NCBI GenBank assembly: GCA_000153385.1
Contig: CH672375.1
Location: 1-64,000, forward strand
Direction: 5' to 3'
Length of the DNA: 64,000 nt
Origin: Flavobacteria bacterium BBFL7
GTDB taxonomy: Bacteria; Bacteroidota; Bacteroidia; Flavobacteriales; Flavobacteriaceae
Made by a program: the position numbers and the translations under genes. Numbering within the stretch: the stretch's first letter is position 1; each line of letters starts with the position of its first letter. Shown piece by piece: positions 45,641-55,886 of the stretch. The notes beneath the pieces were generated by a model. That model was not told where the DNA came from. It saw only the letters and a list, made by a program, of their open reading frames with translations, and made no database searches.

Positions 45641-46406
45641 CGTTTTTGGACTTATAGGACAGCGATTGGACTATAGTTTTTCAAAAGCCTATTTCACAGA
45701 AAAATTTGAAAAACTGGGATTAGACGATCATGAATACCGCAATTTTGAAATAAAAACTGAGGATGATTTATTACGCTTTCGCGAAAGCGTTACCTACAAC
45801 CCTATTACTAAAACCACTAACGGTAAAAATGAAATCATACGAGGACTTAATGTTACGATTCCTTACAAAGAATCTATGCTCAAAATTTGCGATCGATTAA
45901 CACCTGAGGCTCAATCTATAGGAGCTGTTAATACTGTGGTGATAGAAGATAATGAATGGATAGGTCATAATACAGATGTCTATGGATTTGCAAAAAGTTT
46001 AGAACCATTCTTACCTATCAAACAAAATGCTTTGATATTAGGTACCGGCGGTGCCTCTAAAGCTATATCCTATACTTTAGATGCTCTCAAGGTTCCACAT
46101 TTATTTGTCTCACGCAATCCAAAAGGTGAATACTGTATTCCTTATGAAAATATTGATGGCGAGGTGATGAAAATCATATCGTTAATTATTAATTCCACAC
46201 CAGTAGGGACCTATCCCGATGTAGAAGACAAACCAAATTTACCCTATGAACATATGACTAAAAATCATATTTTATATGATCTAGTCTACAATCCTAGCAA
46301 TACGATGTTTATGAAAATGGGTAAGGCAAAAGGCGCCCGAGTAACGAACGGTTATCAAATGCTTGTTCACCAGGCCGAGAAGTCTTGGCAATTATGGAAC
46401 GAGTAA
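45615..46406 (+). CDS. aroE: Shikimate dehydrogenase
   Basis: A 263-aa NADP enzyme making shikimate from 3-dehydroshikimate for aromatic amino acids. It shows GLIGQRLDYSFSKAYFTEKF, GLNVTIPYKE with catalytic lysine, GAVNTVV, GHNTDVYGF, and the nucleotide loop LGTGGASKAI. The region LLRFRESVTYNPITKTTNG (about residues 52-70) looks longer than in usual AroE and begins with the exact palindrome copy at 45774, so it may be an insertion in a surface loop. All catalytic motifs are intact. Confidence 0.93.
   Translation: MDNRQIPHSVFGLIGQRLDYSFSKAYFTEKFEKLGLDDHEYRNFEIKTEDDLLRFRESVTYNPITKTTNGKNEIIRGLNVTIPYKESMLKICDRLTPEAQSIGAVNTVVIEDNEWIGHNTDVYGFAKSLEPFLPIKQNALILGTGGASKAISYTLDALKVPHLFVSRNPKGEYCIPYENIDGEVMKIISLIINSTPVGTYPDVEDKPNLPYEHMTKNHILYDLVYNPSNTMFMKMGKAKGARVTNGYQMLVHQAEKSWQLWNE
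45774..45789. repeat. 16-bp palindrome (exact) inside aroE
   Basis: Exact copy in frame in the aroE coding sequence, read as RFRES; perfect symmetry extends to 18 bp. Confidence 0.95.
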
Positions 46407-46469
46407 TCCGCCTTAATGATTGCCATATCTAGTGATTCTCTTTATCTTGCACACCTTTAAATCTATTAT

Positions 46470-48542
46470 ATGGATACGAATGACAACCTGCATAATGATG
46501 CAGACGGAAATTTACAAAATGTGAATAATACTGACCAGAACCCACAAGACATGCCAGAACAGGACATGAATACCAATCCATCTACAGACGTAGAGGAAAC
46601 CACTGTTCCTACAGAAGAAACGGTAACAAGCGAAGAACATAATCAAGAATCTGTGGAAGTTCCGGCTTCAACAGTAAGTGAGGAAGAAAGCGCTTCAGAT
46701 AATGAAGACGAGAGTGAAGATCATGCAGAAGATGTTGAAGCTCAAACTCTACCAGATACAGATTATAATACCTTAGAGATGCCTGCACTCGTGACATCTT
46801 TAAGAGAATTGATTCAGGACTTTCCTATCAACACAATCAAAACTCACGCAGACGATATTAAGAAAGCTTTTGATTCTAAAGATCAAGAAGCTGAAAAGGA
46901 AGCTCGTGAAGAGTTTACAAAAGCAAATCCTGCGACCGAAGAAACTCCTGCACCAGAATTTGTTTATGATAATCCTATAAGTAAAGAGTTTAACGATTTA
47001 CATAGTTTATATCGCAAACAACGTGGTGAATTCCAACGTCAACAACGTAAGGAACAAGAAGACAATCTCGAAAAAAGAAAGAACATCATTGAGTCTATTA
47101 AAAACTTAATTGATGAAGAAGAAAACATAGGAACTACCTTTAAGAAGTTCAATGCTTTACAGCAAGAGTGGAAAGACACTGGTAAAATACCGCACGATGC
47201 TTATAATATTGTATGGAATGACTATCGTTTACACACTCAAAACTTCTATGATTACATAGACTTAAGTAAAGAATTACGTGATAAAGACTTTGAACGTAAC
47301 TTAGACTTTCACAATAAAATCATTTCTCGTGCTGAAGAGCTAGGTAATGAACCAGATATTCATAAAGCATTACGTGAACTTCAAGAGTTACACCGTATGT
47401 GGAAAGAAGATGCTGGTCCTGTTGCCAAAGAACATAGAGATCCTATCTGGGATAAATTCAGTGCCGCTACTAAGGTGATCCATGATAAACGTCAAGCTTA
47501 TTATGAAGAACGTGATAAACTTGCAGAAAAGAATCAAACCATAAAGCAAAATATCATTGCTGAAATTCAAAAAATCACAGCTGCTGGTGCAAAGAACCAT
47601 AAAGGATGGCAAGATCGCCTTGAAGAGATCAACGCTTTAAAAGAACTTTTTACACAAACTGGACCAGCGACTAAAGCTTTGAATAATCATTTATGGGAGC
47701 AGTTTAGAGTAGTAGGACGTGAATTTAACCATGCCAAAAATGCTTTCTATAAAAATCTTAAAAAAGATCAACAAGCAAATCTAGATAAGAAAATGAAACT
47801 TATCGAGATTGCAGAGCAACATCTTGAAAGTGACGATTTTAATGGCTCTTTACCAGTCATGAAACGTATTCAAAGAGAATGGAAAGAAATAGGTCATGTA
47901 CCTAGAAAAGTAAGTGATAAAATCTGGAAACGTTTTCAGGCAGCATGTAACGGCTTTTTTGATAAGAAAAATGCTCAAAAGAAAGAAGAAAACGCTGAAG
48001 AAGCAGCAAATTTTGAAGCTAAGATGAAAGTCTATGATGCTTTAAAAGAAATGTTACCACAAGACGATCAAAATGCCATGAAAGCTGATGTTGAAAAGCA
48101 TATGGCTGACTGGGCTGCTATCGGTCGTGTTCCTTATTCTAAACGTCATATTCAAGATAAGTTTGATAAACTATTACAAGCAAAATTGAAAGCTGCGGGA
48201 ATGAGTGCCGTGGATGCAGAAATGCTTAAATATCAATCTAAACTATCTAGCTTAGAATCTGGAGATGCACGTGACTTTACTAATGAACGTTTTTATTTGA
48301 GAAAACGACGTGATGAAATTCAAGATGAAAAGAGGCAGCTTGAAAACAACATGCAGTTTATCAATACTAAAGACGATAAAAATCCATTTGTAGTTCAAAT
48401 TAAAAAGAATACTGCAGCATTAGATAAAGAACTAGATTTAATTAAAGAGAAGCAAAAGCAACTCAACATTCTGGAACGACAAATGAAGAAGGCTGATGAG
48501 GAAGAATCTTCTGAAAATGAATCTTCTGAAGCGACAGAATAG
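46470..48542 (+). CDS. DUF349 repeat protein with acidic N-terminus
   Basis: A 690-aa soluble protein. Residues 1-95 are a low-complexity acidic stretch rich in Glu, Asp, Asn and Thr. Residues about 165-590 hold about five or six DUF349 helical repeats, each with a core like LQEEWKDTGKIPHDAYNIVWNDYR. The C-terminal 90 residues are a charged coiled coil ending in Glu/Ser. No catalytic motif is visible; function is unknown, perhaps a scaffold or nucleic-acid-binding protein. Confidence 0.85.
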   Translation: MDTNDNLHNDADGNLQNVNNTDQNPQDMPEQDMNTNPSTDVEETTVPTEETVTSEEHNQESVEVPASTVSEEESASDNEDESEDHAEDVEAQTLPDTDYNTLEMPALVTSLRELIQDFPINTIKTHADDIKKAFDSKDQEAEKEAREEFTKANPATEETPAPEFVYDNPISKEFNDLHSLYRKQRGEFQRQQRKEQEDNLEKRKNIIESIKNLIDEEENIGTTFKKFNALQQEWKDTGKIPHDAYNIVWNDYRLHTQNFYDYIDLSKELRDKDFERNLDFHNKIISRAEELGNEPDIHKALRELQELHRMWKEDAGPVAKEHRDPIWDKFSAATKVIHDKRQAYYEERDKLAEKNQTIKQNIIAEIQKITAAGAKNHKGWQDRLEEINALKELFTQTGPATKALNNHLWEQFRVVGREFNHAKNAFYKNLKKDQQANLDKKMKLIEIAEQHLESDDFNGSLPVMKRIQREWKEIGHVPRKVSDKIWKRFQAACNGFFDKKNAQKKEENAEEAANFEAKMKVYDALKEMLPQDDQNAMKADVEKHMADWAAIGRVPYSKRHIQDKFDKLLQAKLKAAGMSAVDAEMLKYQSKLSSLESGDARDFTNERFYLRKRRDEIQDEKRQLENNMQFINTKDDKNPFVVQIKKNTAALDKELDLIKEKQKQLNILERQMKKADEEESSENESSEATE

Positions 48543-48569
48543 TTCAGTTCTATTTTATATCATAACTTT

Positions 48570-48600
48570 AAAGCACCAGTTGAATCTGGTGCTTTTTTTA
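48570..48600 (+). terminator. Terminator
   Basis: AAAGCACCAG pairs with CTGGTGCTTT, followed by a T-run. Confidence 0.85.
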
Positions 48601-48622
48601 TCTTAATTGGTTAGAAAATAAG

Positions 48623-49351
48623 TTGCCTATGTTTAAATTTTTAAAACGCCTTTTTGAAACACCATCTGGAAAATATGGTTCTTTAATGGATAGCCGTGAT
48701 CCTGAGGTGGAGTTATCTCAATCAACTATTAATACTATTGTTGAGGCTTTAAAACCCATCCTACTTAAAGCTACTCGCATTGATCAATCTAATATTAATC
48801 ATAGCCATCTACCAATGTTACCGTTGAATAGTGAATGGCCTACTAATAAAAAAGACCGACCACTTACCTATCTAGGTACCATTGAAACGGACCAATTTAA
48901 AGTAGTTATTTTTCAACATGTCGATGGAGTGCGTAAAGATGAGCGCAATTTACAATACTTCTATATCACCAAAGATCAATGGAGCAAACTAAAAGAAGTG
49001 ACTCCACCAGATCAAAACTTAATAGCGAGTACCACTTATAATCAATCTACTATCGATTCTCTGCCTATTTGGGAAGAAATCATACATAGATACCCTGAAA
49101 TCCATAAATCAATTGTAAAACTAGCTCCTAACCATCCATGGACACTATATAAACGAGCTAAAAAGGTTTTATGTAAGGAAAACATAACACAGCAAGCACA
49201 AGGCTATCCACAATGGATGGTGAATGATATCGATTTCAGAAAAATAAAAGAGTTACAATTCTTATTTCAAATTGAGGACCTGCATAATACCGTCGTTTAT
49301 TATTACTTTACTAATGGTGAAGAGATTAAACAATTCATCCAGCGTCAATAG
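48623..49351 (+). CDS. DUF1963/YwqG-like protein
   Basis: A 242-aa soluble protein. SHLPMLPLNSEWPTNKKDR followed by PLTYLGTIETDQF, and a C-terminal ELQFLFQIEDLHNTVVYYYFT, resemble the core of DUF1963 (YwqG), in which a residue-by-residue barrel of unknown function is formed. The match is by eye and moderate. It lies alone between two hairpins. Confidence 0.6.
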   Translation: MPMFKFLKRLFETPSGKYGSLMDSRDPEVELSQSTINTIVEALKPILLKATRIDQSNINHSHLPMLPLNSEWPTNKKDRPLTYLGTIETDQFKVVIFQHVDGVRKDERNLQYFYITKDQWSKLKEVTPPDQNLIASTTYNQSTIDSLPIWEEIIHRYPEIHKSIVKLAPNHPWTLYKRAKKVLCKENITQQAQGYPQWMVNDIDFRKIKELQFLFQIEDLHNTVVYYYFTNGEEIKQFIQRQ

Positions 49352-49398
49352 TGTTGATCTATTAAGAAAGAAATCAAGACTGGTTAATGTTGAATAAA

Positions 49399-49440
49399 AA
49401 TTCCCAATCAAAATGGAACAAGATCCAATGATTGGGAATT
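49399..49440. terminator. Inverted repeat between convergent genes
   Basis: AATTCCCAATCA pairs with TGATTGGGAATT across an 18-base loop; it may terminate transcription from both sides. No long T-run. Confidence 0.45.
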
Positions 49441-49479
49441 AATATATAAGAAAAATAGGTCTTATTAAATGATCTAGAT

Positions 49480-50331
49480 CTACAATTTACTTCTGTGGTA
49501 TGCTACCAGCCCTTCAATAGGTCTACGCACTATATTACCTACCTCATAGCCAAATTCTGCAGCAACTTGCTTAATTCTATCTTGAGCAAAATGAGCAATA
49601 CTACCTACAAAATGCACCTCATAAGATTTGATTTCCTCTCTAAATTGTAAAATCATATTGCGAGAAAATTTACGCAATCCTTTCCTTAGTAACTTTTTTA
49701 TATAGCGTTCCTCAAGGTTTTGAAAAATAAACTCTGCATGATGAGCAAGAAAAGCATTAGGATTAGGTTGCTTATAGAGATGAAACTTGAGGTAATCGGG
49801 ATCCATATTATAAGCCTTCTCAAATTTCTTCATTAAATCTGCAGGCATATTTTTAAATCCATAGTCTCTCAATAAATTTTTGCCATACCAGTTTCCACTA
49901 GCTTCATCCATCAATGTATAACCTAGTGAAACAACACGTTGTTCAATTGTTGTCCCATCGCTGAAACAACAATTAGAACCAGTTCCTAGAATACATACAA
50001 TACCAGGCTCATCTCCTACTGCCGCATATACTGCAGCGGCTGTATCTTCCTTAACAGTTACCTGAGCATTTGAAAAATAATCTTTCAATAAATTCTCTAG
50101 GGCTAATCTAGGTTTCTCTGTACCACAACCAGCACCATAGAAAAACACTTGTTCAACCTGATCTTTATGGGCAACAAGCTCTTCACTTTCAAGAATACGT
50201 AAAGGCAGTTCATCTATCGTTAAAATTGCAGGATTCATTCCTCCTGTTTTCACTTTAAACAACTGCTCACCGTTATTATCTAGAGCAATCCAGTCGCATT
50301 TAGTAGAACCACTATCTGTAATTAAAATCAT
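49480..50331 (-). CDS. N-acetylglucosamine kinase-like protein (BadF/BadG ATPase family)
   Basis: A 283-aa sugar-kinase-fold protein. The phosphate-1 motif DSGSTKCDW is at the start; EDTAAAVYAAVGDEPGIVCILGTGSN and EASGNWYGKNLLRDYGF follow. Family members phosphorylate GlcNAc or bind ATP in other contexts. Its place downstream of pfkA and gapA fits sugar metabolism. A hairpin terminator separates it from gapA, so expression may be partly independent. Confidence 0.8.
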   Translation of the reverse strand: MILITDSGSTKCDWIALDNNGEQLFKVKTGGMNPAILTIDELPLRILESEELVAHKDQVEQVFFYGAGCGTEKPRLALENLLKDYFSNAQVTVKEDTAAAVYAAVGDEPGIVCILGTGSNCCFSDGTTIEQRVVSLGYTLMDEASGNWYGKNLLRDYGFKNMPADLMKKFEKAYNMDPDYLKFHLYKQPNPNAFLAHHAEFIFQNLEERYIKKLLRKGLRKFSRNMILQFREEIKSYEVHFVGSIAHFAQDRIKQVAAEFGYEVGNIVRRPIEGLVAYHRSKL

Positions 50332-50378
50332 AAAAAGTTATTTAATAAATCTATCCTTGGGCTGGATAGAAAAAAAAG

Positions 50379-50407
50379 AAGGCTATCGATATAGAATCGA
50401 TAGCCTT
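50379..50407 (-). terminator. Terminator after gapA
   Basis: AAGGCTATCGAT pairs with ATCGATAGCCTT; on the minus strand it is followed by a pyrimidine/T-run. Confidence 0.8.
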
Positions 50408-50415
50408 AATAATAT

Positions 50416-51420
50416 TTATAGAGAGTGTACTTTCTCTGCTAGATCAACCAACTTATTTGAATAACCAAACTCGTTATCATACCAGCTTACTAATTTAAAG
50501 AACGTAGAGTTCAATTCTATAGCAGCACCTGCATCATAGATACTAGTTCTAGCATCACTTACAAAATCCTGGGATACAACAGCTTCATCAGTATAACCTA
50601 CTACACCAGCCATAGCTCCTGTAGAAGCATCTTTAAATGCTTTATTAATTTCTTCTAGAGATGTCTCTTTACTTAATTTAACCGTTAAGTCCACTACAGA
50701 TACATCAACAGTAGGTACACGGAAAGCCATACCCGTTAATTTACCTTTTAATGCAGGGATTACTTTAGTTACAGCTACCGCAGCTCCAGTTGTTGCCGGA
50801 ATGATGTTGTTCATCGCACTACGTCCTAGACGGTAATTTTTCTTACTAGGACCATCTACAGTCGCTTGAGTTGCTGTAGTTGCGTGTACAGTAGTCATTA
50901 AAGCCTCTGCAATACCAAAGTTGTCATCTAGTATTTTTGCCATAGGCGCTAGACAGTTTGTAGTACAAGAAGCATTAGATACAATCTTATGATCTGCTGT
51001 TAATTCATTATCATTTACACCCATAACAAACATAGGAGCTGTTTTAGAAGGTGCAGAAATAACTACCTTCTTAGCACCAGCATCGATATGCGCTTGTGCA
51101 CTATCTAAATCTGTAAAAATACCTGTACAATCAGCAACCACATCTACGTCTACTTCATCCCATTTAAGGTTCTTTGGATCACGTTCTGATGTCACACGTA
51201 CTTGTACGCCATCAATGATTAAGTTACCATCTTTTATTTCTATTGATCCACCGTAACGTCCATGTACAGAATCATACTCAAGTAAGTAAGCTAGTTGCTC
51301 CACATCTACTAGATCATTAATTGCTACTACTTCTACGTTGGCACGTTCTAGAGTTGCTCTAAAAACAATACGTCCTATGCGACCAAATCCGTTGATTGCT
51401 AATTTCAGTTTTTTACTCAT
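50416..51420 (-). CDS. gapA: Glyceraldehyde-3-phosphate dehydrogenase
   Basis: A 334-aa NAD-dependent enzyme of glycolysis. The N-terminus [18 protein letters not shown], catalytic cysteine in [28 protein letters not shown] and WYDNEFGYS are typical. The frame is open upstream to 51480, but that would read through the palindrome; MSKKLKLAI is the proper start. It lies 70 bp after pfkA on the same strand. Confidence 0.96.
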   Translation of the reverse strand: MSKKLKLAINGFGRIGRIVFRATLERANVEVVAINDLVDVEQLAYLLEYDSVHGRYGGSIEIKDGNLIIDGVQVRVTSERDPKNLKWDEVDVDVVADCTGIFTDLDSAQAHIDAGAKKVVISAPSKTAPMFVMGVNDNELTADHKIVSNASCTTNCLAPMAKILDDNFGIAEALMTTVHATTATQATVDGPSKKNYRLGRSAMNNIIPATTGAAVAVTKVIPALKGKLTGMAFRVPTVDVSVVDLTVKLSKETSLEEINKAFKDASTGAMAGVVGYTDEAVVSQDFVSDARTSIYDAGAAIELNSTFFKLVSWYDNEFGYSNKLVDLAEKVHSL

Positions 51421-51458
51421 CTTATTTAATTGTTTATTCTTAATAATTAGTGTTAGTA

Positions 51459-51474
51459 CGCTTTCGCGAAAGCG
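51459..51474. repeat. 16-bp palindrome (exact)
   Basis: Exact copy in the pfkA-gapA gap; symmetry extends to 18 bp. Confidence 0.95.
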
Positions 51475-51490
51475 TTTCAAAAAAAATCTA

Positions 51491-52477
51491 TTAAACTGTC
51501 ATGATATCAGAAACTCTTAAAAGTTCTTGATCTATTTCAGTTTTACCTTTAACGGCTTTATCTAAAGGACAAAGCTCTATTTTATTATTATTGATACCGA
51601 CCATATAATTAGTCTTTCCTTCTAGTAGGCTTTCTACCGCTTTTACGCCCATACGACTCGCGAGTACACGATCCCAACATGATGGAGAACCACCGCGTTG
51701 CATGTGACCTAAAACAGATACACGCACCTCATATTCTGGCATGTTCTTCTCTACATAATCTTTTAATTCAAACACGTTATCACCGGTCTTATCACCTTCG
51801 GCGACTACTACTATACTAGAAGATTTTCCAGACTCGCGACTACGTTTCAGACTTTCTACTAGACGATCCTTTCCCATATCTTCTTCAGGAATTAGAATCT
51901 CTTCTGCACCAGCGCCTACTCCAGCGTTAAGAGCAATATGACCTACATCACGTCCCATAACTTCTACAAAGAATAATCTATTATGTGAACTAGCCGTATC
52001 TCTAATCTTATCGATACATTCTACTACTGTGTTTAATGCTGTATCAAAACCTAATGTAGAACTGGTTCCATAAATATCATTATCAATAGTACCAGGAATA
52101 CCCATTACCGGAAAATTAAATTCTTCATTAAAAACCATTCCACCAGTAAAACTTCCATCACCGCCTATTACTACTAAGGCGTCCATACCAGATGCTTTTA
52201 CTTTTTCAAAAGCTTTTTTTCTTCCTTCTACCGTACGGAATTCTTGAGAACGTGCACTCTTAAGAATAGTTCCTCCTTTATTAATAATATTATTGACACT
52301 ACGTGCTGTCATTTCCTTGAAGTCACCTTCTATCAGTCCTTGATATCCTCTATAAATACCTAAACATTCTACACCGTGAAATGCACAGGTACGTACCACT
52401 GATCTTAATGCAGCATTCATCCCTGGAGAATCACCTCCAGAGGTCATGACACCTATTTTTTTAATCGTTTGATTCAT
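51491..52477 (-). CDS. pfkA: ATP-dependent 6-phosphofructokinase
   Basis: A 328-aa enzyme from [25 protein letters not shown]; an in-frame ATG seven codons upstream (52498) is possible. [10 protein letters not shown] binds [13 protein letters not shown] holds the catalytic aspartates, [13 protein letters not shown] and [17 protein letters not shown] bind fructose 6-phosphate. It catalyses the committed step of glycolysis and is followed by gapA. Confidence 0.95.
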   Translation of the reverse strand: MNQTIKKIGVMTSGGDSPGMNAALRSVVRTCAFHGVECLGIYRGYQGLIEGDFKEMTARSVNNIINKGGTILKSARSQEFRTVEGRKKAFEKVKASGMDALVVIGGDGSFTGGMVFNEEFNFPVMGIPGTIDNDIYGTSSTLGFDTALNTVVECIDKIRDTASSHNRLFFVEVMGRDVGHIALNAGVGAGAEEILIPEEDMGKDRLVESLKRSRESGKSSSIVVVAEGDKTGDNVFELKDYVEKNMPEYEVRVSVLGHMQRGGSPSCWDRVLASRMGVKAVESLLEGKTNYMVGINNNKIELCPLDKAVKGKTEIDQELLRVSDIMTV

Positions 52478-52593
52478 TGCATTTTTAATATAATCCATGC
52501 TAATCTAGCAAAGAATCCTTAATGAAACTCATGTTTTATTCTATATTTAACCAATTCTAATAATTCAAACGTTATCGTTAATAACTTTTACCT

Positions 52594-54324
52594 ATGGCAC
52601 TAGAACTCATTGACTTTCTGATCATCATATCGTTCTTTTTGGTATCACTTTTTGTAGGAATTGCTGTCTCAAAGAAGAGTTCAAAAAATGCATCATCATT
52701 TTACTTATCTGGACGTAATATGCCATGGTGGCTTTTAGGAGTTTCTATGGTTGCGACCACATTTGCGGCAGACACGCCTAATCTTGTAGCAGGTATCGTG
52801 CGTGATACTGGTGTAGCTGGTAACTGGGAATGGTGGGCTTTTCTACTTACCGGAATGCTTACTGTCTTTTTTTATGCCAGGTTGTGGCGCCGTAGTGGCG
52901 TTACTACAGACCTAGAGTTTTATGAACTACGATATAGCGGCAAGAGCGCAGCCTTTTTAAGAGGTTTTAGAGCGATTTACCTTGGTGTCATCTTCAATGT
53001 CATAATAATGGCGACCGTATGTCTAGCCGCAATTAAAATAGGAAATGTAATGTTTGGCTTTACGGCTGGTGAAACATTATGGATTGCATCTATTGTTACT
53101 GTACTATATTCCTTATTAGGTGGTTTAAAAGGTGTATTGATCACGGACTTTATACAGTTTATTATTGCCATGGTGGGATCTATATGGGCAACCTTATATA
53201 TACTAGACTTACCAGAGATAAATGGTATGCAAAATCTTATCACACACCCTAATGTAGTCCATAAGATTGATTTACTGCCCGACTTTTCTAATACAGAGTT
53301 GATGATGGGTATCTTTTTAATTCCGCTAGCCGTTCAATGGTGGAGCACTTGGTATCCTGGGGCAGAACCTGGTGGCGGTGGCTATGTGGCACAACGCATG
53401 CTAGCCGCAAAAGATGAAAAAAATGCCACATGGGCAGTATTATTTTTTAATCTAGCCCATTATGCCTTACGTCCGTGGCCATGGATCATTATAGGTCTTG
53501 CTTCTCTAATTATATATCCTAACCTAGAATCACTAGCTACTGCGTTTCCTAATTTAGACCCTAAATTTGTAAAGGATGATTTAAGTTACCCAGCAATGTT
53601 AACCTATTTACCTGCTGGTTTATTAGGTCTGGTCATTACTAGTTTGATTGCTGCCTTTATGAGCACTATATCCACTCATTTAAATTGGGGTTCTAGTTAT
53701 GTAGTAAATGACTTTTATGCTCGATTTATCAATAAAGATGCCAGCGAGAAGCAAAAGATTATTATAGGTAGGTTATCTATTATAGCCATGATGGCCTGTG
53801 CGGGATTATTATCTTTAGTTTTAGAACAAGCAAAAGATGCCTTTGACTTGGTGATTCAAATAGGTGCTGGGTCTGGATTATTATTTATCATGCGCTGGTT
53901 CTGGCATCGTATTAATCCGTGGAGTGAGATTACCGCTATGGCCAGTTCATTACTAATTGCGATGATATTTTTTGCAGACAGCCGTTTGAATACACAACTA
54001 TTTGCCAACTGGGCAGGATATGAAAAAATATGTTTCAATGTCCTGATTACGACTATAGCATGGCTTATTGCCACATTTGCCACACGACCTACACAATCCA
54101 AAACGTTAGAACACTTTAATCAAGTTATCTTTGGGAAAGAATCAAAATTCCATAATTTCCCAGTTAAAATATTAGGCTTTTTTATGGGAATTATAGGTGT
54201 ATACAGCCTTCTATTCTCCATAGGTAAATTTCTTTATGGAGATACAATAATGGGTTGGAGCTTGATGAGTCTTTTTATTATTTGTGTCCTAGGTTTAGTG
54301 GCCTTAAGGAAGAAGTTATTTTAA
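52594..54324 (+). CDS. Sodium:solute symporter family protein
   Basis: A 576-aa protein with about 13-14 membrane helices and SSS-family features: FYLSGRNMPWWLLGVSMVATTFAADTPN near the start, the sodium-site stretch around ATLYILDLPEI, and AAFMSTISTHLNWGSSYVVNDFYARF. A periplasmic loop near 240-260 reads WWSTWYPGAEPGGGGYVAQRML. The substrate is not evident. Divergent from pfkA. Confidence 0.88.
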   Translation: MALELIDFLIIISFFLVSLFVGIAVSKKSSKNASSFYLSGRNMPWWLLGVSMVATTFAADTPNLVAGIVRDTGVAGNWEWWAFLLTGMLTVFFYARLWRRSGVTTDLEFYELRYSGKSAAFLRGFRAIYLGVIFNVIIMATVCLAAIKIGNVMFGFTAGETLWIASIVTVLYSLLGGLKGVLITDFIQFIIAMVGSIWATLYILDLPEINGMQNLITHPNVVHKIDLLPDFSNTELMMGIFLIPLAVQWWSTWYPGAEPGGGGYVAQRMLAAKDEKNATWAVLFFNLAHYALRPWPWIIIGLASLIIYPNLESLATAFPNLDPKFVKDDLSYPAMLTYLPAGLLGLVITSLIAAFMSTISTHLNWGSSYVVNDFYARFINKDASEKQKIIIGRLSIIAMMACAGLLSLVLEQAKDAFDLVIQIGAGSGLLFIMRWFWHRINPWSEITAMASSLLIAMIFFADSRLNTQLFANWAGYEKICFNVLITTIAWLIATFATRPTQSKTLEHFNQVIFGKESKFHNFPVKILGFFMGIIGVYSLLFSIGKFLYGDTIMGWSLMSLFIICVLGLVALRKKLF

Positions 54325-54403
54325 AAACTCAAATGATCTGATCAATGAATTGATGTTTTTTTGCTTGCGCAAAAAGGTGCTCATTTCAACAATAAATTAT
54401 ACT

Positions 54404-54838
54404 ATGAAAAAAGTAGAAACCATAAGAAACGGCAAAGGAGAAAATTATAACTACTCACAGGATCATTGCTTTGTGAAACTTTCTTCTGATCAAACAAATG
54501 GCGAGCTATGTATCGTGGAAGATACTTTGAAACCAGGTTTTTATTTACCAAGACATCATCATAAAATTATGACTGAAGTCTTTTACATTCTAGATGGTGA
54601 AGTAGAGTTAATATTTGATGATCAAACTGTTGTTTTAAAACAAGGTGACACAATTACAGTACCTGCTCATATCTGGCATGCAGCTCGATGTGAGAATGGA
54701 GGAAAAATGCTAACTATTTTTAAAAATGGGCAATTTGATAAATATTTAGAAAGGTTATCTCAAATGTCTGATCAAGATTTTGAAAATGAAGATTTAATGA
54801 AATCTGTAGCTGCATCATTTGATATCTATAATGACTAA
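54404..54838 (+). CDS. Cupin-domain protein
   Basis: A 144-aa small protein with a single cupin barrel: PRHHHKIMTEVFYILDGEVELIF gives the first metal-binding motif (histidines and Glu), and GDTITVPAHIWHAARC the second. The start MKKVETIRNG was chosen over an ATG 54 bp upstream because the domain begins here. Function unknown, possibly a small-molecule isomerase or sensor. Confidence 0.8.
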   Translation: MKKVETIRNGKGENYNYSQDHCFVKLSSDQTNGELCIVEDTLKPGFYLPRHHHKIMTEVFYILDGEVELIFDDQTVVLKQGDTITVPAHIWHAARCENGGKMLTIFKNGQFDKYLERLSQMSDQDFENEDLMKSVAASFDIYND

Positions 54839-54918
54839 ATGCTAACTCTATTTTAATTGCCCCATTAAACCTTTTGAATTATACGTGGTCTTAGAACCAA
54901 CTTATTTAAAAGACTGAT

Positions 54919-55662
54919 ATGAGATTTATAGGACTATTATTATTTTTTGCAGTAGTACTTGGTACGACTAGTGTACACGCAACGATACAAGAACCTATTA
55001 ACGCTAGTCTTATAACAGATCAACATATTAATTATACTGTAAAAGATGATGATGACTATGTGATATTAACGATTAGCACGTCACATAAGGAGACATCACT
55101 CTCAATCCTCAGACATGGGCTTACCGTTTATTTTGATGACACTGGCGATAAAGAGAAAAATGTATTTGTAAAATATCCTTATCATAGCACACCACAACGT
55201 CCCAATAGATCTAGACCACAAAATAATACTGAAGAGGTAACCTCCATAGATTATGATGAAATCATAGATGATTTACCTGGTGAAGCAGAATTTGCATTTT
55301 ATGGTGATCATCAAGAATTCCATAAAGATTTAAACGCTTTTGACATTTCACTGGGCTATCAAATGACGGGAGAAGAACAAGATGTTCTACAATATTCAAT
55401 AAAAATCCCTAAGAATAGAATTACTCAAGACAAAAAGCTTGATTTATCAAAGCTTACCATAGGCGTATTCACAAATTTACCCCAAAATAAATCAGATAAC
55501 GAGGATATGCGCGGCTCTAGTCCTAACATGCGTGGAGGAAACCAGCGTGGTGGTCGCGGTCGTGGAGGTTCTGGTGGTGGTCCAGGAAACCGTGGTGAAA
55601 GACCGTCGACACAAAATGAACCAGTGCGTATCGACTATTGGTTCCATGCAGATCTGGACTAG
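54919..55662 (+). CDS. Secreted protein with an RGG-like Gly/Arg-rich tail
   Basis: A 247-aa protein with a signal peptide (1-22, ending VHA). Residues 30-190 look like a beta-sandwich, perhaps DOMON/CBM9-like (INYTVKDDDDYVILTISTSHKE, then HGLTVYFDDTGDKEKNVFVKYP). Residues about 195-235 are low complexity with repeated RGG (NMRGGNQRGGRGRGG), followed by a short tail. RGG tracts bind nucleic acid or polyanions elsewhere; here they would act outside the cytoplasm. Function not recognised. Confidence 0.7.
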   Translation: MRFIGLLLFFAVVLGTTSVHATIQEPINASLITDQHINYTVKDDDDYVILTISTSHKETSLSILRHGLTVYFDDTGDKEKNVFVKYPYHSTPQRPNRSRPQNNTEEVTSIDYDEIIDDLPGEAEFAFYGDHQEFHKDLNAFDISLGYQMTGEEQDVLQYSIKIPKNRITQDKKLDLSKLTIGVFTNLPQNKSDNEDMRGSSPNMRGGNQRGGRGRGGSGGGPGNRGERPSTQNEPVRIDYWFHADLD

Positions 55663-55831
55663 AAGTAGTTTTATATTTTTTTCTCCACCCAAATCTCAAA
55701 GGTTCTACTACTGTCTCTTTGGTTTTTTTAAAATTAAGTATTTTTAAGAGGTAGCACCTTGTGAACTTCATTCATACCTATTTATGAACTGATTTATTTA
55801 GATATTTATGGAGATAGAAGTGAGTAAGTTA

Positions 55832-55847
55832 CGCTTTCGCGAAAGCG
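55832..55847. repeat. 16-bp palindrome (exact)
   Basis: Exact copy, 40 bp upstream of the ZIP transporter start. Confidence 0.95.
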
Positions 55848-55886
55848 AACTAATCAACCAAACATAGATCATATAAGGAATTGAAT

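Noticed and set aside
51421-51480. Longer start for gapA
   Set aside because: The extra 20 residues come from reading through the palindrome; the conserved start is [17 protein letters not shown].
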